Shown here in pieces: positions 12,379 to 23,931 of a stretch of 64,000 nt of DNA; position 1 is the stretch's first letter; each line of letters opens with the position of its first letter. Under the pieces are notes generated by a model that had not been told where the DNA came from, did no database searches, and saw nothing but the letters and a program-made list of their open reading frames with translations. Both the position numbers and the translations under genes were made by a program. The stretch is from assembly GCA_021234155.1 (NCBI GenBank), contig JAJEKV010000047.1, positions 6,289,071 through 6,353,070 on the forward strand. The letters run 5' to 3'. The stretch is from Isoetes taiwanensis. Taxonomy: Eukaryota > Streptophyta > Lycopodiopsida > Isoetales > Isoetaceae.

Positions 12379-13374
12379 TTAGGGTACCTTCGCACCCGCT
12401 GTTAAGTTAGGATTAAGTTAAATTTTTTTAACTGCCCAGTTAAATTTATAAAGACCCTTATGTTCGCACCAAGACTAAGTTAACTTTCCGTTAAGACTTT
12501 AACCTAACGAAAACTAGTTAAATCCTTTCAGACTAGAACAAGTTAGGTTATTTTTTTTTTAACTTAACGGCAAAATAAAAATGTGTTCGCACATGCTTTG
12601 GTTAAGTTAGTGCTAACTTAATGCTAACGACAATTTCTTCACATAGGTGCCTATTAAGTTAGTGTAACTTAATGCTAACGGCAATGTCTTCGCACATTCG
12701 TCCATTAGGTTTTTTTTTTAACTTAATGCTAACGGCAATACCTTCGCACATCCTCCGTTAAGTTTTATTTTTTTAACTTCTAGAATGCGTATGCTTCACT
12801 TTTGGTTAAACTAAGCCTTTAGTAACTATTATAGTGCATCCATTTGAATGTCAATTTGGTCCTAGCATATAACACCCACATACAAACACAAGCTGGACAA
12901 AAGTAGCCGTTAACCGAGCATTTACAAACAAGCTACAATTGAGTATGAGTATTCAATCATGTTTGCTATTCATTATGCCAATCTACTAGTCGTGTTCACA
13001 CAATTTTCACCTTATTCCACTTGTTTATGACATGAAATCTTAATTATGTACAATGGGGAGCTTTGGATTTTGAAATGAAATTCCCCCATTTGCATATGAT
13101 ATATCGATTGAGAAGCAAGTCACCTGCTGCCAGAGTAATAAGAAATTTACAAAATTGTGCGGAGGTGCGAAAACAGAGACATATGTAAATGGCTCCTCAA
13201 TTGAAACAATAGCTAACAGAATGGCGGCATGTAAGGTATATAATTTCCAATCTGCAAAAACCATATAAGCCATGCTTAACTCATTTTCTTAGTGCTGTGT
13301 ACGTGCATGTTGCCAGGTGCAATCTGATGAAGATTTAACTGCTCAGATATCCAACATTCCATCATTGAAGATTC

Positions 13375-14036
13375 TTTGAATGTGCGTCAGAAATTGATTG
13401 GCCAGATCCATATGGAGTGCGTGAAGACTCAAAATTAAAAGATACTAGAGCCTACATGAACTTTATTGGCATTAAAGGAGATTCAGTTGCATCAAGTTGT
13501 GCTCCACACACAACATTCTTTCAGCAGAGACTAAAGTAATGTTCTGAGGCTGACTGGGCATAGGTGAGCAAGTTTGGAAGTATTTATTTTGCTAAATGCT
13601 TATGGCTTTACATGTCTTTAATTACAAGGCTTGGTCTTATTGATCTGAAAGGGATGTCTCGTTGACAAAAACTAGCTTTTTGGATCAATATTTATAATGC
13701 TTCTATGATGCATGTAAGTTTAGCGAGTCTATGATGTCTGTGAAGTCAGGCCTTTCTTGAGTATGGAGTTGTAGGTAATGTTCGTAAAGTATTAACACTT
13801 GCTCGAAAGGTAAGCAAAAAATATATTTTGCATACATGGCACACATTACTAGAAGGATATGTTCTAAGAAATATGAACTTCCAGGCAACGTTAAATGTTG
13901 GGGGACATATGCTAAATCCTTTAGCTATTGAACATGTGATAATGCGTCTTTCCCCGAGCAGCTTCTCACATTGCTTTTGTGACAACAATCTTGAATCCGT
14001 TTCTGTTTACAGACTTGTACAAATGAGAGAGTTGAA
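13375..14036 (+). pseudogene. DUF547-family gene fragment captured inside the PIF/Harbinger element
   Basis: Exon pieces match the plant DUF547 family (function unclear; members often carry an N-terminal leucine-zipper region). They are DPYG with the following acidic stretch and a QQRLK end (13,375-13,539); LITRLGLIDLKGM then QKLAFWINIYNASMMH ending at a GTAAGT donor (about 13,606-13,713); AFLEYGVV (about 13,749-13,772) between AG and GT; and ATLNVGGHMLNPLAIEHVIMRL after a CCAG acceptor (from 13,885). The order is that of the family. The in-frame TGA before QKLAF (near 13,665) and the lack of a complete domain mark it as a fragment. The first and last exons of a normal DUF547 gene are missing. 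Confidence 0.75.
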
Positions 14037-14414
14037 AAACAAGTGAGTTGCATAACAATAACGAAGATAAAGCAACAGCAAAAAATATGCACAGTGACAG
14101 GAAATATGGCATTTAGTTAATGGGTACAACCACTACATGGTTCTTTTTTGAGATTGCATTTTACAGCCAGAATCTCTTTCGGAAAGATGTCCTAACAGAC
14201 GTTGGATGGTTACCAAAACCATGAATGCTTTGATTATCAGATCAACATTCTTTGGAGCCTTTGGATTTCTGTGAGAGCAAATGATATTCTTCACCTTAAT
14301 CTTTCCATTGCACAGAATTCCATGATCGAGCAACTGAAAAAGAGTTGGATGGCACTGTGAATCATGGCCAACATTCAGACGTAAATTTCATACAAGCATC
14401 TGTTCTTACAACTA

Positions 14415-15942
14415 GTGAAGGATCTTCGCTGCAGGCGTGCTACACCTGATTCAGTAGATTGTACCAGATTGCATGTGCAAGAAAAGAGGGAGAGATTACT
14501 AGCAGAAGTAGGCCACTCATTCTATCTCCTGGGATTCAATGAAATGGGTGAGGTTGTATCGGAATGCTGGGCTTATGAAGAGGAAAAGACTTATGATGAG
14601 CTTCAAATCTCTATAAATGACATTTTTAACATGCAAAAACTTTATTGTGTTTGCAATTTGCAATAGAATGTCAACGAATTGCAAAATTAATTTTACTTCC
14701 TTGCTTTCTATAATTTTCTCCAGATTTGAATTCATATGTTTTGCCTACAATGGCTTCTGTTTGGTAATAGCCTAGTATTTGTAGAGGGCAATGCATGATC
14801 AAAGTTCTTGTCATGCACTCTGGTTCCCTAGCAATGTTTAATGCCTTAATTGACAATAAGCCTCACTTTCCACCAGAGTGGCAGCACGGAACAAGCTGCT
14901 AGCCAAGTGGTATTTGAGCAGAATACGAAGAAGATTGCACTGCAATTGGTATTGCATCATATAAACTTATGGAAGCATCCCTTTGGCAAAGCATTGGCTA
15001 TAGCTGCTACCAATATGCTAAGCTATGTTTTTACAGTAAAAGCCCCAATTACTTGCACTCAATTACTTACTGCAGCTAGACAGTCCCCGAAACAGATTCA
15101 TCAAGAGTGCGAGCTCTAGTTCTACACATCTATTTCTAGCAATGAATTCACAAACGCATGCAATGGATCTGCCTACAACCAAATGCATATAAAGTTTGAT
15201 TCTGTAATGTATGCTGACCTGTTCACCAAGATCTGGATCTGTACCCTCCACATCATCTGCCATAGCTTGACTGTGTTTAACTTCACGGGTTTCCGTTTTC
15301 TTCAAACATGGGGTGCCTCTGAATCGTTGTTGATTGGAACACTTTGCACACAATTGCATCCAGTTGTAGGTAGAACATAATGTGTATTAATGTACTTCTT
15401 TTCAGATATGTGTTATACCTAGCTATTGCATCTTTTTTGGGAATAGAAAAGCTTCGGCAATCCATTCCAGCATGGCTTTTGTTAGAGCAAGGGTTATTGA
15501 AGAAGTATAACTGGAAGGTATAACAAAAAAGAATTTCTATTTTGTTTGGCTCATAAAATGCAGATATTACGTCGCATTTTTTGGTGAGGAATTTTACATT
15601 GTGTATTGTTTCTCTCTGTAGTGGGAAGAAAGAGTTATATCTCAAAATAAATTGAGCAGGAATTGCCATGATAGTGATGGTAACCCATGTGACCAGATAT
15701 CGGATTTTAATCCAGCCAGCTTGTTATTGAATGGAGTAGGCTGGTCTGTACCACAATCTCAACTTGGAAAATGGACCAAGCCCGCACCAATAGTGCAGAA
15801 AAATACCAGCAGTGGGAAGTCAGTGTCTGTTGCATCCATAACTTCCAATGATGAACCATCTCGTTCCCTTACAGCCATGATGGTATTTGAATGGTCAGAA
15901 TTAAAAAACTGGCATCTATATAAATTGGAAAGAACAAGCTGA
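14415..15942 (+). pseudogene. Exon-like pieces of one or more unrecognised genes inside the PIF/Harbinger element
   Basis: Several stretches read like real protein between plausible splice sites: AEVGHSFYLLGFNEMGEVV...ECWAYEEEKTYDEL (14,505-14,610), VVFEQNTKKIALQLVLHHIN...AIAATNMLSYVF (14,908-15,034), YVLYLAIASFLGIEKLRQSI...LKKYNWK (about 15,406-15,521) and WEERVISQNKL...NPASLLLNGVGWSVPQSQ (about 15,622-15,760, open to 15,942). The last two join in frame across an intron with a GTATAAC donor and a CTGTAG acceptor. I do not recognise the protein. These may be further exons of a single captured gene or of two. There is no evidence that they are expressed. Confidence 0.45.
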
Positions 15943-16668
15943 GTTTGTATGGTCTCCTCCTTATGTGCAACAAGACTTTAGGGCCCCCATTCAAAACAGA
16001 CTTTATGACTGGATGCTCAAAACATGAAGAGTTCCAGGATGCTCAAAACATGAAGAGTTCCAGACAGATAAAAATCGGAGAGATCATTATGGCATATAAT
16101 GGGACAAATGAATGGGATTTAAAGAATGGGATTTAAATGAATGGGATAAAGAATGGGATCTTGTTGTCTTACAGAATGAATGGGATTTAAAGAATGGGAC
16201 AAAGAATGGGATTTAAATAATGCCCTTTAAACACTCAGTTCGCCTCAGTTCTATTTTTAGAGCTCCATAAGCACAGGGATTTAGAATTTTTTATTTGCTA
16301 GGACACTCCTTGGCTCTTTATCTCCAAGTCAATAGTAAGGAGCCTAACTGCGTTGAAATGCAACTCCGGCATTCTAATTTATCTGCTTGAATTTGCAGTA
16401 TCAGAAAAGAAAACATAGAGGCATTTCCCAAGACTGACATGCTTCCCCATTTCATAAAATTTAGTTTCAAACAAAACTAACCCGCTGGGATCCTCATCCT
16501 CGTCGTCTTGTTCTTGTTCTGTTGCTATGGCCCAACCAGCTATTCCGCCAGCTCCAGCTATGGCCCGACATGGCCCGACGACAGGCCCTCGACCTGCTCC
16601 ACGATTTCGAGCTCGAGTTCTACTACTATCCGCCGTTTCGACAACAGAGCCAACAACCACGTCCGTTA

Positions 16669-16704
16669 AAAATTAAAGTGACCTTGAAAGGTCACTTTAA
16701 TTTT
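16669..16704. repeat. Perfect 17-bp hairpin with a 2-base loop
   Basis: AAAATTAAAGTGACCTT is followed by GA and then its exact complement. It lies 216 bases inside the right end of the PIF/Harbinger element. It could be a small insertion footprint or a structural part of the element. Confidence 0.85.
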
Positions 16705-16923
16705 CAGTGTAATTTTGATTTTCAGTTAACTTTGGGTTTAATTTATTAACTTAGGATAAATTAGTGTGAAGCCAATTTAGGTTAACACTTTTAGGTTAAA
16801 AAAGTTAACGGAATGCTAAATAAAAAAATTAATGTAAACCTAACCTAACTAGTGGTGTGAAAGCAAATGCAGTTAAAATCCTAACGGAATCCTAACTTAA
16901 CGGCGGGTGCGAAGGTACCCTTA

Positions 16924-19900
16924 AATCATTATTATCTTAATTGATTTCTAAATATCAATATCCTTTCAATCAATAGCCACATCACTGTCCTGTTTAGATA
17001 TAGGAGTAGAACAAATTTAATGGGGCCATATTAATGCAGTAGAAAGAAAAAACTGCACAAACAACTGCCAGAACTTATCTGCAAGAGCCAAAAAGGGAGA
17101 GCTTGAAATGGCAGGACCTATTCAACTTGCACCACAATAAGCCCCGTTAGAAAGGGTCTGCTCTGATTATTTCTTCCTTCACAGAGCCACTACTTCTGAG
17201 ATTCAGCGTATTGCAAGGAAGCATTTGCACACTAAAACATTGTAATCTGAAGAAAAAGAAAAGAAAAGCTTATCAAGGACTTCGAGCAAAAAGACAACAA
17301 AATCAAAGATAGTGTTACCAGAGGCGCCATTAAATTGTTATAAAAGAAACCAGAAGCCGCAAAAAGCCGGACGCAAAAGCTGGAAGCCGCAGAAGCCAGA
17401 CGCAATCTGAAGCTCTGCAACCTGTGAGGGTTTGATATAAAATGATTTTCATTCATGCAAATGAGGAAGCAACGCAAGAATCCTTTTATTAATCCATACC
17501 TATAAGTTGGAAGAAGCATCTACAGCAGAACCCACTAACACACCCTGTGCAGGAGCAGCAGTCTCTTTCTTCTCCTTCCCATCCCTCTTCGAACTTTTAT
17601 CTTATATTTACATTCAAGATCTGCTGTCTTTTAATGACCTTCCTTATTCCATTGGACTGCAGGACAGTTCTTTCAACTGAAACCCCGCCAATAAGCTTGT
17701 TAAGAGACAAGAAAATAGAGCAAAAATACATATATAAACAATAGATGGTGCCCACGGTCTTCCAGGCATAGCATTACAACTTCTAGACCCTTTCTTCTGC
17801 CAATAGAGGACGTATTTTGCAAAGGATTTTCCAATCTTACTTACAGTTTTTATGCCTGGTTCGAAAGCAGAAGAAAATGTGGGCATTGTGGATCTCTTGG
17901 GACTGCTTCAAAAACGCCGCAGAATCAGCAAAAATATGAGAAAAAACATTACCACAATGCCAATTTTGAACGAAATAGAGATTCTTATTACCTGACCGTA
18001 GTTTTCTTGGCACAACAGGCAGCTCCTCCATCTCCGGCTCACCAATCCGCTATGTTCCATTTCCTGTTCTGTGATATTGGCATAAAGCTTACCTGAGAAT
18101 GCTCATCTGTTGGCGACAGCCTGCTCGACTCTGCTCGGCTCGCTCGACTCTGCGCGGCCTGTGGGTTTGAAAGACTATCGGTGGTTTGCAAAGCGGCGAA
18201 GGGGGGAAGGGTAACGTGGAAACAACTGGCCAATGGGAAGATAAGACCGAGATCAAAATCTGGGCCCTTCATCTTAGTTCATCTCAGCCGTTGGATCGGA
18301 AGAAGTAGCTTATATTGGCTTAGCCATAAAACGCCAACACTGGACCATTAAATATCCATTACGCATCCTAGCGCACTGATTTTAGCTTGTTGAATACCTA
18401 GGCAAGCTATTCCTTAAGAGAAAACTGGACTGGAATGTTCCATCTTGTAATTGCATATATAACCAATATGGGAGATATGGTAATGTAGGCCTTAAACTAT
18501 AAAATTTGCCAAACCATAGTGAAGCTCAAGACCTTTAGATATAGCAAACCATATGAATACCGTCGAATTTGGTTTAAAAAGGAACTCAACGGTTTAAATC
18601 AAATTTCATGGTTTGCTACCAACCAACTATTCCTTAATCATAACTATTCATGGTTCAAAAATTCGGAGCATTCACCTGAAAAATTCAGCCATCCTTGAAA
18701 AGTTCCGACAAAAAATAGCGTGATATGATTTTTTCTAACATCAAACGGAGGGCGGCATTTGTCCCAGTTGGGTGTGCACCTAAATTCGACCCATGCGGAT
18801 ACACCGATATCATGCATGATAAAACCATAATTTCACTTTCACGTGTGTGACAAATCTTTTTATTTTGCCACGTGACAAAACTTAATGTTTGTAACCAATG
18901 ATGTGTGTGCCAATAAGCTGCCAGGATGTAGTGATGACATGGCAAAAATGGCATCATGATCTGACAAATGTTATTTTTGCAATCTTCACGAGATGAGTGG
19001 GAAAAGTGGAAATTTGCAAATGTTGACATGGAACATGATGATGCGGCACTCCAAGTGGTGACATGTCATGCCAAGTAAACAAGGCCAACCAAAAAAGTAC
19101 AACCTTGGACTTTCATGGGTGGTGTAGCAACGTTTGGACGATAGCAAAGGATATGGATGATTGTGGACATGGTGATTAAGCATTTTTGTTAGAAATATGA
19201 CAACTTTTAACGTCTCGTAAAAGAATTGGCATGAGAATTTACGGGCACTAAAAAAAACTACTTGTCTCACTAAAAAAAAAAAACCTTTTTTCAAAAAAAT
19301 TGGCCCAATCATTTTCTTAATCATCATGTGGCATGCCACAACATCCAAAGAAAATCCATGTCACCACGGAGAAATATCTTTTCTTAAAAAGTTGCAAAAC
19401 TGTCGAAGCAAATTGTTCATGTTTACACCCCTTCATATTTTGCCACCTCGCCACTCATCTTTGTCCCCTAACCATACTCATGCCATGTCATCTCCTACAA
19501 TTTTTGCAAATAGTCACCTTCTCAAAAGGAAAGAAGTTTGTTTGTTTTTTAATCCAGACAGTAATACGTGTGCTGCACTTCCTTTTTTGGGTCCCATAGG
19601 TTGTTGGTCTTCGTGGACGATAAAAATCATTCAATTCAATTCGATTCTTTTGATGCCACCTCATTATCTCTAGAGAGGGGGCATTAGTGTACGGCCTCAT
19701 AGAGAGGGGCCATTAGCGTACGACCTCATGGAGGTATGCAACCGGGATGCTGTATATCCCTTTTTGTTTGAATGTTATGAAGCGCTACAAGATGATGAAC
19801 TACTTAAAGATGCAAATCCGAGACTTGAACCAGAGTATCAATGAAGACAGCGTATGATGAGGAGCATATATTGTTGTTATATTTTTGTGCATTAGCTTTT

Positions 19901-21428
19901 CTTCCGACCTCTCCTTCACTAGGAAGGGGCTACGATGAATGTCACCGAGGCACTGCAACTCTTGCAAACGACCATTGGATTGTCAATTCCCATGGATATT
20001 CTCAGGATCCAACTATCATTGGCCGCCCCGACATTCCATGACAAGATGTATTGAGGTCGCCCATGTTGAAAATTTGCCTAAGGCCAAAATATGCCAAGTC
20101 ATCACTTGATATGCCACCGCATCCAAGAAAGTGCCATTCATATGACAAATTCATGCATCAGCATTAGCATTAGACAAACACAAAAAAATTGTCACTGCTC
20201 CTTAGCATTTTATTAGCTCTTTATATTTGAATTGTATGTAGCATAAAAGCATTGCCTAGATATGCGTTAACATCAACCACATTAAGGTTTCCCAAGTGCT
20301 TTGTCATTCAGCCAGTGCTTTGTCATTGGGCAACCAAGTTGACACCCTTCCCCAAGTCAAACAAGCCCAAAACTTTGTGAGGCTTCCTCACGAGTAGGGA
20401 TAGGCCAGACCCCAAAGGACAGGCCCCAAAGAAGTTCCCGAGGCAGCCTTTCGTGGCAGCGCTCCTCCGGGGCTCGTATATTAATGCCCGCCCTCATGGA
20501 GCTCTTTTCCCCTATTGGACTGTTGAATTCTCCATTCAAGGACTCTGCTTTGTGCAGGTTCAAAAAAATCCAAGATCGGTCCAGAAGAACTTACCAAGCC
20601 ACCAAGCTTCGGCGGGCGACTGAGTAGAAACCCAAGTGTTTTGTTGTTAGGGCAGTACAAAGGCTTCGAAATGGCGATTCGACTTCGTCATATCATCCGG
20701 AATGGCGAAATTACCCTAGGGACCAAGTTAGACGGTCTGTTTTAAAGAAAGAAACAGGAACGCCCTAACGACCAGTATTCCACAGGCACGACCTAAGACA
20801 ATTGACTACGAGTGTGTTAGACATAAGCTCTTTTGGCACTTCTTGCAGAAGGGGTAGTCTTCTGCCTAGGAAAGTTGGTCCCCATGGTAATGTCGATGTT
20901 TTGCGACCATTGGCATAGCCCATTCACAGTTCTGAAGTGGGGGAGTTGCACGTCCGTCGACATGGCCTTCAAAAGAGGACTTTTGGGGCAAGCTGCTTCC
21001 GGGGGGTTTTAAGGATCCATCTTCTAATGCCAACACCTTCCCTCTACGTGATGACACGATGCAATCTAACTAGGATATAGCCTCCGAAATGTAAACCCTA
21101 TGTATTGCTAGATTCTTGAAGGTTTATGTTTTGGAGGTTGAGTTTTGGTCATTTGTGCTTGGGACATGGCCAGAAGTTGCAGTTGGAAACACGAAGCATT
21201 GAGACCTGACGGAATGGAATTTGGATCTGTCCTCCACCCAATGTAGCAATTGGAAGTGAAGAGCTGCTTTTGCAGCAGTAGGAAGATATTGTTTGGGATC
21301 ATTCTGGCTGGCTGATAGATCCAAACTCCATTTTTTCAGTTGTCATGGCTCTTCATGTATTCTTAGAGATGGCGCACTGAGTTATCCATGAAAACGACCA
21401 CGTGGGTTGAGCATGTGTTGAGCCACGT
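16924..21428. other. Non-coding CACTA interior between the PIF/Harbinger insertion and the minisatellite
   Basis: About 4.5 kb with no gene I can support. Open frames are short and on both strands. The only recognisable item is a LINE 3' tail at 19,588-19,650. A GC-richer stretch at 20,340-21,060 has open frames without similarity that I can name. Confidence 0.5.
19588..19650 (+). repeat. Solo LINE 3' end with a microsatellite tail
   Basis: GGGTCCCATAGG, a short spacer and GTGGACGATAAAA match the last 40 bases of the three GC-rich LINEs in this window (ends at about 44,855, 49,031 and 61,805). They are followed by an ATTCA-type repeat. It is an extreme 5' truncation in which only the tail was copied. 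Confidence 0.75.
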
Positions 21429-22595
21429 TTGAGCCTAGGTGGCATGTTGGAGCCTAGGTGGCATGTTTGAGACACCGTGGCATGTTGGAACCTAGGTGGC
21501 ATGTTTGAGCCACCTTGGCATGTTGGAGCCTAGGTGGCATGTTGGAGCCCACGTGGCATGTTGGAGCCCACGTGGCATGATTCAGCCACCTTGGCATGGT
21601 TAAGCCTAGGTGGCATGTTTGGGCAACCTTGGCATGCTGGAGCCTAGGTGGCATGTTGGGAGCGCACGTGGCATGTTTGAGCCACCTTGGCATGTTGGAG
21701 CCTAGGTGGCATGCTTGAGCCACCTTGGCATGTTGGAGCCTAGGTGGCATGTTGGAGCCCACGTGGCATGTTTGAGCCACCTTGGCATGTTGGAGCCTAG
21801 GTGGCATGTTGGAGCCTAGGTGGCGTGTTGGAGCCCACGTGGCATGTTTGAGCCACCTTGGCATGTTGGAGCCTAGGTGGCATGTTGGAGCCCGCATGGC
21901 ATGTTTGAGCCACCTTGGCATGTTGGAGCCTAGGTGGCATGTAGCAGCCCACATGGCATGTTTGAGCCACCTTGGCATGTTGGAGCCTAGGTGGCATGTA
22001 GCAGCCCACGTGGCATGTTTGAGCCACCTTGGCATGTTGGAGCCTATGTGGCAAGTAGAAGCTTGCGTGGCATGTTTGAGCCACCTTGGCATGTTGGAGC
22101 CTAGGTGGCATGTTGGAGCCCAGCGTGGCATGATTGAGCCACCTTGGCATGTTTGAGCCACCTTGGCATGTTGGAGCCTAGGTGGCATGTTGAACCCCAC
22201 GTAGCATGTTTGAGCCACTTTGGCATGTTTGAGTCTAGGTGGCATGTTGGTGCCTAGGTGGCATGCTTGAGCCACCTTGGCATCTTTGAGCCTAGGTGGC
22301 ATGTTGGAGCCTAGGTGGCATGTTTGAGCCACCTTGACATGTTGGAGCCTAGGCGGCATGTAGGAGCCAGCTTGGCATGTTTGAGCCACCTTGTCATGTT
22401 TGAGCCTAAGTGGCATGTTGGAGCTTATGTGGCATGTTTGAGGCACGTTGGCATGTTGGGGCCTAGGAGGCATATTGGAGACCACGTGGCATGTTTGAGC
22501 CAGGTGGCATGTAGGAACCCGCATGGCATGTTTGAGCCACCTCGGCATGTTTGGGCCTAAGTGGAATGTTGGTGCCTAGGTGGCATGCTTGAGTC
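21429..22595. repeat. Minisatellite: 19-bp unit in 57-bp higher-order repeats, about 61 copies
   Basis: The basic unit is GGCATGTTGGAGCCTAGGT. Three variants recur in order (ending GCCTAGGT, GCCCACGT and GCCACCTT), giving a 57-bp higher-order unit with about 20 repeats. Because 57 is a multiple of three and the units lack stops in several frames, long open frames appear on both strands (364 codons on the minus strand). These are a by-product of the period. Confidence 0.95.
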
Positions 22596-22667
22596 GAAGG
22601 TGGGCAGGAGGTCGAAGGTGGCAAGAAAAACATTACGACACATGCCTATCATTCTCGTTTACGTCAT

Positions 22668-23154
22668 ATGTTTCGATCTCCATACCTTGCCTCATTTATG
22701 GATTATCATGCAAAGAACCGTAGTAACGATGGAAAAATGAGGATGCATGCAGATGGACAGTCATGGAAAAATATTGAGGAAAGGTGGCCACAATTTAAAT
22801 TCGAGTCTCGCAACATTAGACTTGGACTAGGACTAGATGGAATATGCCCCTTGGGATCTATGTCGTCAAAACATAGTGTGTGGCCAATAGTTGTTGGGAA
22901 CTGCAATATTCCACCGTGGATGGCTACCAAACCTGGTCATATCATGTTGACGTTGATTGTCTCTTCAACGAGATGAGATTGGAAGTAGTGGGCAACTAAG
23001 CGATAATGGCATTAGTGATGACTATATTGAAGATGAAGAAGTTCCAAACTTTGGTTCAGGTTTTAATTTGCTTACAAATTTGCGCTTACATTTGGATGAT
23101 GATGAGTTGGACGACATTGAGCATGATATTGAAGACCAATTCAATGCTTTATGA
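22668..23154 (+). pseudogene. CACTA transposase (TNP2/Transposase_21) fragment
   Basis: The segment MRMHADGQSWKNIEERWPQF, then NIRLGLGLDGICPLG, VWPIVVGNCNIPPWM and HIMLTLI is the standard core of TNP2-type transposases (HPADG..W, NVRLGL.TDGF.P.G, SCWPV......LPPWM, LTLIVPG). It covers about 100 residues of a protein that is normally 700-1000. Acidic sequence (DDDELDDIEHDIEDQF) continues to a stop at 23,154 in another frame. It lies 1 kb inside the right end of the CACTA element and is presumably what is left of that element's own transposase gene, with most of it replaced by the minisatellite and other DNA. Confidence 0.85.
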
Positions 23155-23931
23155 CAATTCATATTGAATATTTTATAAAAGTTTGCTCTAAGTTGATTTT
23201 CTTGCAATTTGATTAGGCTATACAAGACCTAAGAACATACATGTATAAATACATAAATATTGGTTGTAATGTTTATGTAGTACCACTAATGTTATTTATA
23301 CATTTATCATATTACCATTAAAACCATGCTAGTCTAATTAAAAACTATAAAATGTTTATTTGCAAGGTTGTTTCCCTCATACTAGCTAGTGGCACTTTTG
23401 TGTCAAACTTAGCCCTTTTTGTGTCAAGATATCTATGTAATTATACTTGACAATGTCGCTACATTGACACTGTTTTGACACAATCACAAGATATAAGTGC
23501 CACAATCTATAACAAAAAATTGACGTAAAATTGCCGTTACATTTGATACTACAAAATGATGCAAACGTTCTACAAAAGGTGACAAGAAACTATCACAAAA
23601 TGTGACACAAATGCGTAACAAAATCGACCCAAAACTGTAGAACTGGCGATGTTATAGTGGGAACAAACCTATTGCTACATTTACTTAAATTATGTCACAA
23701 TCTTGTTACAATAAACGATGTAATCATCATTATAAAAGCTAACAAAAAAATTCCAAAATTTTGACATATATGTGTTATAAGAATGACGTTGTTATTGACA
23801 CAATTGTATTGACACAAGTTCTGACACAATCAAATTAATTTGTGTCACTTTCAAGCTTCTGACACAAATCTGACAAATCTGAGAAGGTAGTGACGCAGGG
23901 GTTGACGCAAAAACCCTATCCTCTTGTAATT
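23155..23931. repeat. Right subterminal repeat region of the CACTA element
   Basis: From about 23,390 onward TTGACAC, TGACACAA and TTGACGC recur, in inverse orientation to the left end. The terminus is at 23,931. A TTATAGTG at 23,656-23,663 could be an internal, older CACTA end. Confidence 0.75.

Larger units (their letters stand above)
12382..16920. mobile_element. PIF/Harbinger-type element carrying host gene pieces (Pack-type), 4.5 kb
   Basis: The termini are GGGTACCTTCGCACCCGC and its complement, and the inverted match runs about 34 bases with one mismatch. The element is flanked by TTA on both sides (12,379-12,381 and 16,921-16,923), the target duplication typical of PIF/Harbinger. The left end has about five subterminal repeats of the form TTCGCAC...GTTAAGTTA (12,388, 12,462, 12,583, 12,690 and 12,743). 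I found no Harbinger transposase or Myb-like protein inside. Instead it holds intron-containing fragments of host-like genes (DUF547 at 13.4-14.0 kb, unrecognised exons at 14.4-15.9 kb). Retained introns point to capture at the DNA level. Confidence 0.85.
11053..23931. mobile_element. CACTA (En/Spm) transposon, about 12.9 kb, with nested insertions
   Basis: The left terminus reads CACTACAACAGTTTAGGG. The right terminus, on the opposite strand, reads AATTACAAGAGGATAGGG, 13 of 18 identical, so its outer bases have decayed. A 3-bp CTA occurs on both sides (11,049-11,051 and 23,932-23,934), the duplication size of CACTA elements, with one spare base on the left. Inside each end are many subterminal motifs (GTGTCAA/GCGTCAA/GTGGCAA on the left, their complements on the right), the usual transposase binding sites. 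A TNP2 transposase fragment lies near the right end. The element interrupts a codon of the ParB-methyltransferase pseudogene, whose frame resumes exactly on the other side. The interior is mostly nested or captured DNA, so this copy is non-autonomous. Confidence 0.85.

Noticed and set aside
20357-20563. Minus-strand frame in a GC-richer stretch as possible organelle-derived DNA
   Set aside because: It looked different in composition, but I could match it to no organelle gene.
21454-22548. 364-codon minus-strand open frame of 19-residue repeats
   Set aside because: It follows from a 19-bp tandem repeat whose 57-bp super-unit keeps frame; the opposite strand is open too, and no start context or domain is present.
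21429-22595. CRISPR-like array
   Set aside because: The units are contiguous 19-bp repeats without unique spacers, in a plant nuclear context.
23656-23663. TTATAGTG as the right end of the CACTA element
   Set aside because: Subterminal repeats continue for another 250 bases, and the frame of the interrupted gene and the CTA duplication place the end at 23,931.
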